Shown here: in pieces, positions 5,733 to 11,570 of the stretch
How the letters are laid out: each line of letters begins with the position of its first letter
Numbering within the stretch: the stretch's first letter is position 1
Assembly: GCA_903849835.1 (NCBI GenBank)
Contig: CAINKA010000153.1
Location: 1 to 12,202, forward strand
Reading direction: 5' to 3'
Source: an uncultured Alphaproteobacteria bacterium
GTDB lineage: Bacteria > Pseudomonadota > Alphaproteobacteria > Rickettsiales > UBA1997
DNA length: 12,202 nt
Position numbers and translations under genes: made by a program
The notes under the pieces: model-generated
What the model saw: the letters and a program-made list of their open reading frames with translations, nothing else
What the model was told of the DNA's origin: nothing
The model's database searches: none

Positions 5733-6069
5733 ATAGCTGTTGAGCATTTGCGGCGCGAACAACCGCTCCTGGCACAAAATCTTCCACGGCGTCTATGACT
5801 TCCTCCACAGCTTCAAGAGCGTCTTCACCCTCTGCCGCAACTCCCGCTCCAGCTTCTGGAACGTCGTCTTCTGCACCTTCTGCTGCAGTATCAGCTTCTC
5901 CAATGACACCGTGATTCTCCTCTTCATCGAGTGCTATTGGGCTAAATGGCGGCAATAACCAATCACCATCTAATTGTATTGGGCTATACGGCAGAAGTGC
6001 ACCTGAAGTTATCACCTCAGATACATCATCAGCCTTACCACCTTCCGACCCTTCTCCTGATCTACTCAT
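5701..6069 (-). CDS. Acidic, Ala/Glu-rich 122-residue protein of unknown function
   Basis: Not recognised. A very acidic protein with Gly/Ser-rich residues 1 to 15, a doubled motif (LLPYSPIQLD at 25 to 34 and LLPPFSPIALD at 38 to 48), then Ala/Glu/Asp/Val-rich repeats at about 55 to 100 and a short C-terminal segment with basic residues. There is no signal peptide and no hydrophobic span. It is preceded by the only clear Shine-Dalgarno sequence in the window (AAGGAG, 5 nt from the ATG). That supports it as a real gene despite its low complexity. It lies 35 nt downstream of the ABC exporter on the same strand and is probably co-transcribed with it. Its 3' end overlaps the small plus-strand gene. 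A disordered adaptor or secreted protein is conceivable but unsupported. Confidence 0.6.
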   Translation of the reverse strand: MSRSGEGSEGGKADDVSEVITSGALLPYSPIQLDGDWLLPPFSPIALDEEENHGVIGEADTAAEGAEDDVPEAGAGVAAEGEDALEAVEEVIDAVEDFVPGAVVRAANAQQLFTGLDRERNV

Positions 6070-6074
6070 TTTTT

Positions 6075-6080
6075 CTCCTT
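6075..6080 (-). promoter_or_regulatory. Strong Shine-Dalgarno site of the acidic-protein gene
   Basis: The minus strand reads AAGGAG, five bases before the ATG at 6069. No other gene start here has so good a site; most are coupled to an upstream stop or have repeats or AT-rich sequence in front. It fixes the start of the gene and suggests efficient translation. Confidence 0.8.
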
Positions 6081-6104
6081 TTAAAAAATTGATAACGTTA
6101 AACC

Positions 6105-7865
6105 CTACCCCTCCTTCCCAATCTCAAACTGCTTCAAATACAAATTCGCGTAAGCGCCGCCCTTCTCCAGCAGCTCTGTGTGGGTTCCTTCCTCGATCAC
6201 TTTTCCGCTCGCAATTACGATGATTTTATCCGCGTGAATCACGGTTGAAAGGCGATGTGCGATTACGACAGTCGTGCGATTTTTTGTCAATTTCGCCAAA
6301 GCATCCTTGATTAATTTCTCGGAAATTGGATCGAGCGCAGATGTCGCTTCATCAAGCAACAAGATCGGTGCGTTGTAGAGAATGGCTCGTGCAATCGCGA
6401 TTCGCTGACGCTGCCCTCCCGACAAACGAATTCCATTTTGCCCAACTTTCGCGTGATATTTTTCCGGGATTTCTTGAATGAATTCATCAGCCTCGGCAAG
6501 TTTTGCAGCGCGAATAATTTCCTCTTCAGTCGCATCTTCTTTTCCGTAGCGAATATTCTCGATGATGGTGTCGTCAAACAACATCACTTCCTGATTCACC
6601 ACCGACATGGAGCTGCGCAAAGACTTGATCGTCACATCGCGGATATCGTGCCCATCTAGCTTCACAGCACCTGAATTTGGATCGTAGAATCGCAAAATCA
6701 TGCTCATGATCGTAGATTTTCCACCGCCAGAATGTCCGACGAGAGCAACGGTTTTTCCGGCCGGAATTTTGAAACTCACGTCATTCATCGCCAATTTATC
6801 ATCGACATAGCTGAATTTTACATTTTGGAATTCGATGTCGCCTTTGACGTTGGTGAGAGCAATCGCATTTGGCTTGTCAACGATCGTAGGTTTTTCATCC
6901 AGCAAAGTGTAAAGACGAGTCGCTGCAGCAAGACCCATCTGCACTCCTGAATTCATTCCTGAAACTGATTTTAGTGGTTTGTAAGCCATCATCATCGCGG
7001 CAAAAAATGAAAAAAATGCACCGGGAGTTGTTTCGCCATTGATCACTTGATGGCCGCCATACCAGATCACGGCAGCAACACCAATGCCCGCCAAACTTTC
7101 AACGAAAGGTGATGCGATCAAAGAAATGCGCGAAATTTTTTTGCCCATTTTAAAAATGCTTTCGATGATCGCGGACATTCTCTTCACTTCAAAATCTTCG
7201 CAGTGATAGGCCTTTACAAGCTTCGAATATTGCAAAGTGTCACTCATTTGTGATGAAAATTTCGAGGCGATTTCTTGATTCTTGAACGACAAGTTTCGCA
7301 ATCTTTTTCCCAATTTATAAATCGGATAACCCGCCAAAGGAAAGCCGATGAAGGCTACGAGGGAGAGCTCTAAGCTCTGATTGAACATCACACAAATCAG
7401 TGCAACTAGCGTAAAAAGTTGCTTCACAAAACCATTGATGACGGTGTTTATCACATTCACAACACCTCCAATTTCATTCATGATGCTGGCCATCATATCG
7501 CCCGACGATTTGCTGTGAAGCGTTGAAATATCTGACTTGATGAAATGCGCATAAAGACGAATTCGCATGTCAGATGAAATTCGCAGCGACAAAACATTCA
7601 TGGTTAGAAGCTGGAAGTAAGTCGCAAAACCCTTCACGATCGTCACAATCAAAACCACCAGCGGAATTATCACCAAAGCATTCGCTTTTTTTTCAACGAA
7701 GACTGCATCAAGCGCAGGCTTGATTAACCAAGCGTGAAGCGCTGTGGTGCCAGCGATCAAAATCATCAGAGACACTGAAGTCAGAAAAGTTTTCCAATGC
7801 GGAATGATATATTCACGAGTGATTCGTTTGGTGAGGTAGATGGAGCTGGCGTAGTTAATCGGCAT
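6105..7865 (-). CDS. msbA: MsbA-type ABC exporter (fused membrane and ATPase domains)
   Basis: A 586-residue half-transporter of the lipid A/lipid flippase type, which would act as a homodimer in the inner membrane. Residues 1 to about 310 are the transmembrane domain with hydrophobic segments near 27 to 48, 63 to 88, 132 to 175 and 250 to 295. The ATPase domain has Walker A GHSGGGKST at 377 to 385, the Q-loop Gln425 (VVNQEVMLF), the signature LSGGQ at 481 to 485, Walker B ILLLDE at 501 to 506, and the switch histidine His537 (IAHRLST). The length is normal for MsbA. MsbA is the best guess because this is the common single-chain lipid exporter, but related multidrug or peptide exporters share all these motifs. 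The start codon is nearly touched by the heptamer array shared with argS. Confidence 0.88.
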   Translation of the reverse strand: MPINYASSIYLTKRITREYIIPHWKTFLTSVSLMILIAGTTALHAWLIKPALDAVFVEKKANALVIIPLVVLIVTIVKGFATYFQLLTMNVLSLRISSDMRIRLYAHFIKSDISTLHSKSSGDMMASIMNEIGGVVNVINTVINGFVKQLFTLVALICVMFNQSLELSLVAFIGFPLAGYPIYKLGKRLRNLSFKNQEIASKFSSQMSDTLQYSKLVKAYHCEDFEVKRMSAIIESIFKMGKKISRISLIASPFVESLAGIGVAAVIWYGGHQVINGETTPGAFFSFFAAMMMAYKPLKSVSGMNSGVQMGLAAATRLYTLLDEKPTIVDKPNAIALTNVKGDIEFQNVKFSYVDDKLAMNDVSFKIPAGKTVALVGHSGGGKSTIMSMILRFYDPNSGAVKLDGHDIRDVTIKSLRSSMSVVNQEVMLFDDTIIENIRYGKEDATEEEIIRAAKLAEADEFIQEIPEKYHAKVGQNGIRLSGGQRQRIAIARAILYNAPILLLDEATSALDPISEKLIKDALAKLTKNRTTVVIAHRLSTVIHADKIIVIASGKVIEEGTHTELLEKGGAYANLYLKQFEIGKEG

Positions 7866-7869
7866 GATG

Positions 7870-7958
7870 GATTTATGATTTTAGATTTAGGATTTAGGAT
7901 TTAGGATTTTTTTCTCACACGAATCTAAAATCATAAATCTAAAATCTAAAATCATAAA
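7870..7958. repeat. Inverted pair of heptamer arrays filling the ABC exporter/argS divergent gap
   Basis: The left half (7870-7909) holds GATTTAT, GATTTTA and three GATTTAG units. The right half (7924-7958) holds TCTAAAA and TCATAAA units, the same heptamer in reverse orientation. The 18-mer ATTTATGATTTTAGATTT at 7871 recurs as its exact reverse complement at 7942-7959. The structure occupies nearly the whole gap between the two start codons, leaving 4 nt on one side and 7 on the other. A near copy lies at 11494-11561. Confidence 0.9.
7930..7958. promoter_or_regulatory. Possible promoter elements made by the heptamers
   Basis: Each TCTAAAA unit followed by T creates TAAAAT, one base from the TATAAT -10 consensus, so several overlapping -10-like boxes face argS. 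The mirrored units face the ABC exporter. No good -35 box is apparent at the right distance. Both genes must be transcribed from this gap, so a promoter here is expected, but the exact site is inference. Confidence 0.3.
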
Positions 7959-7965
7959 TTTCCCC

Positions 7966-9855
7966 GTGCTCAATATTTTCAACTCTTTCAAAGAAATTTT
8001 TTCTTCCGCACTGACAAAAATTGCCGCTGAAAATTCGATCGAACTTAACGAAAAAGATTTTAGAAATTTTACTGTTGAGCCTGCAAAAGAGCGTGCTCAC
8101 GGTGATCTCGCTTGCAATGTAGCAATGGTGGTGGCGAAGAAATTTGCGACGGTGGAAGCGCTGAATAATCCGCGGAAACTGGCGGCGAAAATTATCAGCG
8201 AAATACAAAATGAAAATGTAGCGAAACTCGAAATCGCCGGCGCCGGCTTCATCAACATTTTTCTCAAGCCACAAATTTTTTATCAGATTATTTTCGATCT
8301 GCTTTCCAACGAAAAATTCGAATTTCAAAATCTCGGAAATGGTGAAAAAATAAATTTGGAATATGCCTCACCGAACCCGACTGGGCCTATTCACGTCGGT
8401 CACACTCGCGGTGCAATTTACGGCGATGTTTTGGCGACGCTGCTGCAAAAAGTTGGCTATGATGTACTCAAAGAATATTACATTAACGATGCCGGTTCGC
8501 AAATTATTACGCTGCTCAAATCTGCTCATTTGCGCTACTTGGAAGCGCTTGGAGAAGAAATAAAAATTCCCGATGGTTTCTATCCGGGTGAGTATTTGGT
8601 TCCAATTGGCGAAGCGCTAAAAGCAAAATTCGGCGACAGTTTAAAAGCAAAAACTGAAGAAAAAATTCTCGCTGAAATTCGCGATTTCGTCGTCACCGAA
8701 ATGCTCGAGATGATTAAATCTGACTTACTCGCTCTTGGCATCAAGCATGACAGCTATTTCTCGGAAAAGAAAAATTTGCACGACACAAATGCCGTCGCAA
8801 AAACCGTCGAAATTTTGCGGGAGCAAGGATTAATTTTTGAAGGAAAGTTGGAGGCGCCGAAAACTGAAAAGGGTTCGAGCGTTAAAAAATCAGCCTTAAC
8901 GGCTGATTTTAGCGAGAACGGGAATGAGCAAAGCGAATCCCAGGATATTTATGGCAAAAATCAAACCCTCTTCCGCTCCACAAAATTCGGCGATGATCAA
9001 GATCGTGTCGTCAAAAAAGCAGACGGAAATTTCACTTACTTCGCCGCTGACATGGCCTACGCCGCCAATAAATTCGCCCGCGGCGCCAAAGTTTTTATCA
9101 TGCCGCTGGGTTACGATCACGCCGGTTACGTCAAAAGATTGTCAGCTGCAGTTGAAGCGTTAACGCAAGGACAGGCGCAGCTCAAAGTGATTTTGTGCCA
9201 GATGGTAAAATTCGTGAAAAATGGCGAGCAGCTAAAAATGTCGAAACGCAGTGGCAATTTTGTCACCGCTCGCGAAGTGATCGATGAAGTCGGCGCCGAC
9301 GCGCTGCGCTTCATCATGCTCACCCGCAAAAACGACGCGCCGTTTGATTTCGATTTGGCGAAGGTGATTGAACAGTCGCGGGATAATCCGATTTTTTATG
9401 TGCAATATGCGCATGCGCGGTGCTGTTCGGTGTTGCGCAATCTTTTCTCGTCATCCTTGGACGCAGAAGCGTCCGAGGATCTCAAGAGCTGGATCTCGGA
9501 GTTTAAACTCATGAGGTCCTCGGCCTTTCAGGCCAAGGATGACGGCGCTGTTTTAAAAAATTTAACCGACGAATCAGAAATCGAGCTCATCAAAAAAATT
9601 GCGAATTTTCCGCGGGTGATTGAGATGGCGGTGGTGAATTTTGAACCGCATCGGATTGCATTTTATCTGCAAGAATTGGCCGCGGAATTTCATGCTTTGT
9701 GGAATAAGGGCACGGAAAATCCTGATTTGAAATTCATCATCAAAGACAATTTGCAACTTACACAAGCGCGGATTTATTTGGTCCTAGCGGTCAAAAAAAT
9801 CATCGCTGAGGGACTGGCAATTTTTAACATCAAGGCAGTAGAGGAAATGCGTTAA
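7966..9855 (+). CDS. argS: Arginyl-tRNA synthetase with two inserted repeat peptides
   Basis: ArgRS charges tRNA-Arg with arginine (class Ia synthetase). The N-terminal tRNA-recognition domain spans about 1 to 100 (HGDLACNVAM near 45). The HIGH-type motif is HVGH at 143 to 146, after NLEYASPNPTGPI. KMSKRSGN is at 424 to 431. The DALRFIMLTRKNDAPFDFD stretch (445 to 463) and the C-terminal anticodon-binding domain follow. At 629 residues it is some 40 to 50 longer than alphaproteobacterial relatives. The surplus fits two in-frame palindromic insertions, at about residues 302 to 326 (before QTLFRSTKFGDD) and 495 to 527. The start is GTG 7966, directly after the heptamer array and without a Shine-Dalgarno site. 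It runs divergent from the ABC exporter and is followed by the SPOR gene after 44 nt. Confidence 0.96.
   Translation: MLNIFNSFKEIFSSALTKIAAENSIELNEKDFRNFTVEPAKERAHGDLACNVAMVVAKKFATVEALNNPRKLAAKIISEIQNENVAKLEIAGAGFINIFLKPQIFYQIIFDLLSNEKFEFQNLGNGEKINLEYASPNPTGPIHVGHTRGAIYGDVLATLLQKVGYDVLKEYYINDAGSQIITLLKSAHLRYLEALGEEIKIPDGFYPGEYLVPIGEALKAKFGDSLKAKTEEKILAEIRDFVVTEMLEMIKSDLLALGIKHDSYFSEKKNLHDTNAVAKTVEILREQGLIFEGKLEAPKTEKGSSVKKSALTADFSENGNEQSESQDIYGKNQTLFRSTKFGDDQDRVVKKADGNFTYFAADMAYAANKFARGAKVFIMPLGYDHAGYVKRLSAAVEALTQGQAQLKVILCQMVKFVKNGEQLKMSKRSGNFVTAREVIDEVGADALRFIMLTRKNDAPFDFDLAKVIEQSRDNPIFYVQYAHARCCSVLRNLFSSSLDAEASEDLKSWISEFKLMRSSAFQAKDDGAVLKNLTDESEIELIKKIANFPRVIEMAVVNFEPHRIAFYLQELAAEFHALWNKGTENPDLKFIIKDNLQLTQARIYLVLAVKKIIAEGLAIFNIKAVEEMR
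8871..8941. repeat. Palindromic element inserted in frame in argS, first copy
   Basis: A perfect 10-bp stem (AAAATCAGCC at 8886-8895, GGCTGATTTT at 8901-8910) with a 5-nt TTAAC loop lies inside a less exact outer palindrome (GGGTTCGAGCG on the left, GCGAATCCC on the right). It encodes roughly residues 302 to 326, where other ArgRS proteins have a short loop. The outer limits are approximate. Confidence 0.75.
9449..9544. repeat. Palindromic element inserted in frame in argS, second copy
   Basis: A 96-nt element, exactly 32 codons long. The outer arms begin CGTCATCCTTGG and end CCAAGGATGACG. Each arm contains its own small hairpin: GGACGC-AGAA-GCGTCC on the left and GGCC-TTTCA-GGCC on the right. 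The arms pair except in those inner hairpins and a few positions. It is translated as peptides such as SSSLDAEASEDL and SSAFQAKDDG within the C-terminal domain of ArgRS. Confidence 0.85.
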
Positions 9856-9859
9856 AGTC

Positions 9860-9894
9860 GACTTACGACTTACGACTAACGACTTACGACTAAT
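9860..9894 (+). repeat. Heptamer array between argS and the SPOR gene
   Basis: Five units: GACTTAC, GACTTAC, GACTAAC, GACTTAC and GACTAAT. It fills most of the 44-nt gap between the argS stop and the SPOR start. The unit is identical to the first two units at the tyrA/ispG junction. Confidence 0.9.
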
Positions 9895-9899
9895 TTTTC

Positions 9900-10706
9900 A
9901 TGGAAGATTTCGGATATCAAAAAGACGGATCCAAAAACGAATTTCCTAGCTTGTTCAAAAAAGTTTTTCTTTTTGCTGCAACTTTATTTTCCATCGCCTG
10001 TTTCGTTTATGTAACCGTAAATGCTTACTATTTCGTCTATCAAGAAAAAAATGGCGATGTGGAAACGATCAAGTCGCCAGAAGGGCCGATCAAGGTTTTT
10101 GAGGAAGAACAAATTGCTGGCGAAGGAAATGCGGCGCAAATTAATCGCTCGATCTACGAAGATATTTTTGGAAATAAAAAAGAATCTTTGCAGCAAGCAA
10201 ATCCAAAAATTCGTAATGCTCCCGAACCAGCATTGCCGCCAAAACCAGCACAAATTGTAAAAGAATCTTTGCCAAGCGTGAGTTCAGCCGCGGAAGTAAA
10301 ACAAGCACCAACGCAAAAGCAGGAACAAAAAATTGTCGTCTATTCCGATCAAGAAAAAAAAGAATCTCCTTCGAAAGATTTGCTGACAAAAACTGACGGA
10401 AAAATACGCAACGCAGCTCCAGAAAAAATAGTCGCGCAAGACAAGAAGCGCGCGGTTCGAGTTCAAATTGCGGCAATGGCTTCAAAAGAGGCGGCGAAAG
10501 AAAGTTGGAAAAAATTAAACCAACTTTATCCAAGTCTTTTTTCCGGATTAAAGTCTTTCACTGAAGAAGTGAGTTTGGGAAAAAGAGGAATTTTTTATCG
10601 ATTGCAAATCGGCGAATTTTTTAACCAAATCGAAGCGGAAGAGTTTTGCAGCAAATATGTCGCACAGACGAAAAAAAGTAGGGCAGATTGCATTGTGGTG
10701 GAGTGA
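9900..10706 (+). CDS. SPOR-domain membrane protein
   Basis: A 268-residue single-pass inner-membrane protein with a short cytoplasmic N-terminus (1 to 20), a transmembrane helix at about 21 to 47, and a long Lys/Glu/Pro/Ala-rich periplasmic linker (48 to 182) in which the KIRNA motif occurs twice (103 and 168). A C-terminal SPOR domain spans about 185 to 268 (VRVQIAAMASKEAAKESWKK, then FYRLQIGEF and AEEFCSKY). SPOR domains bind septal peptidoglycan lacking stem peptides, so a role at the division site is likely. The argS-SPOR order is common in Alphaproteobacteria. ATG 9900 is the first start after the heptamer array; there is no Shine-Dalgarno site. A strong hairpin follows 16 nt after the stop. 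Confidence 0.88.
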   Translation: MEDFGYQKDGSKNEFPSLFKKVFLFAATLFSIACFVYVTVNAYYFVYQEKNGDVETIKSPEGPIKVFEEEQIAGEGNAAQINRSIYEDIFGNKKESLQQANPKIRNAPEPALPPKPAQIVKESLPSVSSAAEVKQAPTQKQEQKIVVYSDQEKKESPSKDLLTKTDGKIRNAAPEKIVAQDKKRAVRVQIAAMASKEAAKESWKKLNQLYPSLFSGLKSFTEEVSLGKRGIFYRLQIGEFFNQIEAEEFCSKYVAQTKKSRADCIVVE

Positions 10707-10714
10707 GTGGGGGT

Positions 10715-10817
10715 AAAAAAACCTCGAGGTCACGCTGAGCTTGTCGAAGCATGATTCAAGCACGTGCCCTGAATCATGCTTCGACAAGCTCAGCATGACA
10801 TCGAGTTATGATTTTTT
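10715..10817. terminator. Bidirectional intrinsic terminator formed by the palindrome
   Basis: The long hairpin lies between converging genes. Read on the minus strand it is followed after one base by seven T residues (10721 to 10715), a classic terminator for the HIT-sdhE operon. Read on the plus strand a run of six T residues (10812 to 10817) follows after 6 nt, a weaker but plausible terminator for argS-SPOR. Confidence 0.7.
10723..10805. repeat. Complete palindromic element between the SPOR and sdhE genes
   Basis: The 36-nt arms (10723-10758 and 10770-10805) are reverse complements with two mismatches, around an 11-nt loop containing CACGTG. The core TCGACAAGCTCAG is shared with the tyrA element and with the truncated copy at the window start. 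Confidence 0.93.
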
Positions 10818-10842
10818 ACTCAATCGGTTATAAAATTATCTC

Positions 10843-11094
10843 TTAATCCCCCAACTTGTGAAACTCCCTAATCTCCCCAACCAGCGCCAAATAGCCCTTC
10901 GGCGCCCTCTCCTTTCCCAAAATCCAATCGTAAATTTCCAAATCATCCTCCTCCAAAAATTTGGAAAATAATTCTAAATCTTCGATTTCTTCCAAATTTT
11001 TCTGCGCGAAACCTCCGATTAAAAAATCAGTTTCTTTGCAGCCACGATGGGTTGAGCGATAGAGTAATTTTTTTGCTAAAAGTTGCTTTGGCAT
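10843..11094 (-). CDS. sdhE: SdhE-type FAD assembly factor (succinate dehydrogenase assembly)
   Basis: SdhE (Sdh5/SDHAF2 family) promotes covalent attachment of FAD to the flavoprotein subunit of succinate dehydrogenase, in the cytoplasm. The 83-residue length is typical. The family motif RG-x-x-E is present as RGCKE at residues 17 to 21, preceded by KKLLYRSTHRG. The helical pattern LELFSKFLEEDDLEIYDWIL follows at about 41 to 60, with the usual hydrophobic and acidic positions. The ATG abuts the stop of the HIT gene (TAAATG), so translation is probably coupled, and no Shine-Dalgarno site is seen. The C-terminus is close to the bidirectional terminator. Confidence 0.9.
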   Translation of the reverse strand: MPKQLLAKKLLYRSTHRGCKETDFLIGGFAQKNLEEIEDLELFSKFLEEDDLEIYDWILGKERAPKGYLALVGEIREFHKLGD

Positions 11095-11493
11095 TTACAA
11101 AAGTGATTTAATTTTTTTGATGAGATCTTGCGCATCCTGCTCAGCGTAAGGCTTGGCAACAGAATTTCCCCAAACTGGTTTTGGGAAAGTTGCATCATTT
11201 TTTTTACGAGCAATGACATGGATGTGAAGTTGACTAACGACATTTCCAAGCGCCGCGATGTTCAATTTTTCCGCTCCAAAATTTTCCTGCAAAATTTTTC
11301 CAACCAAATTTATTTCACGAAGAACTTCGATTTGATCTTCGAATGAAAGGTCGGTGAACTCAATTAAATCAGCCTTTCGCGGCACTAAAATTAACCACGG
11401 GTAGTTGGAATCATTCATCAAAAACAGGCGGGAAATTTTTAGATCGGCGATGAAATGGGTGTCGGATTTTAGCTTGGGATTGAGGAGGAACAT
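11095..11493 (-). CDS. HIT-family nucleotide-binding protein
   Basis: A 132-residue histidine-triad protein, likely a nucleotide hydrolase or transferase acting on substrates of the diadenosine polyphosphate or AMP-conjugate type, in the cytoplasm. The triad region reads ALGNVVSQLHIHVIAR, with His90 and His92 aligned to the second and third positions and Gln88 in place of the first His. The second position is the catalytic one, so activity is plausible, and a proteobacterial HIT subgroup carries QLH-x-H in this way. The N-terminal region (FIADLKISRLFLMNDSNYPW, then LILVPRK) is also typical. It is co-transcribed with sdhE, and its start codon directly touches the heptamer array shared with recN. 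Confidence 0.9.
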   Translation of the reverse strand: MFLLNPKLKSDTHFIADLKISRLFLMNDSNYPWLILVPRKADLIEFTDLSFEDQIEVLREINLVGKILQENFGAEKLNIAALGNVVSQLHIHVIARKKNDATFPKPVWGNSVAKPYAEQDAQDLIKKIKSLL

Positions 11494-11561
11494 GATTTTA
11501 GATTTAAGATTTAGGATTTAGGATTTAAAAAAATCTAAAATCTAAAATCTAAAATCATAAA
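11494..11561. repeat. Inverted pair of heptamer arrays filling the HIT/recN divergent gap
   Basis: The left half (11494-11528) has five units: GATTTTA, GATTTAA, GATTTAG twice, GATTTAA. The right half (11534-11561) has TCTAAAA three times and TCATAAA. The halves are reverse complements of each other apart from a few bases. The start codon of the HIT gene is immediately adjacent, and the GTG of recN is 9 nt beyond. It is the twin of the structure at 7870-7958 and shares the stretch AAATCTAAAATCATAAAT with it. TAAAAT boxes within it could serve as -10 elements. Confidence 0.9.
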
Positions 11562-11570
11562 TTTTTTTTA

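Noticed and set aside
5740..5958. Plus-strand reading frame opposite the acidic gene, rich in Cys, Phe and Ser
   Set aside because: Its composition is the mirror of the Ala/Glu codons on the minus strand, and there is no ribosome binding site, whereas the minus-strand frame has a strong one.
7870..7958. CRISPR array
   Set aside because: The units are 7 nt, directly abutting and inverted about a centre; there are no spacers of constant length and no cas gene.
8886..8910. Intrinsic terminator inside argS
   Set aside because: The stem-loop with a T-run looks like one, but the ArgRS frame continues with essential motifs (KMSKR at 9235) downstream, so complete termination here is unlikely. Called an inserted element instead.
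10759..10769. CACGTG in the loop of the 10723 palindrome as a regulator site
   Set aside because: A six-base palindrome in a repeat loop has no independent support.
11170..11235. Inactive HIT protein because the first triad His is missing
   Set aside because: The second, catalytic His (His90) and the third (His92) are present, and Gln at the first position is a known variant in a proteobacterial HIT subgroup.
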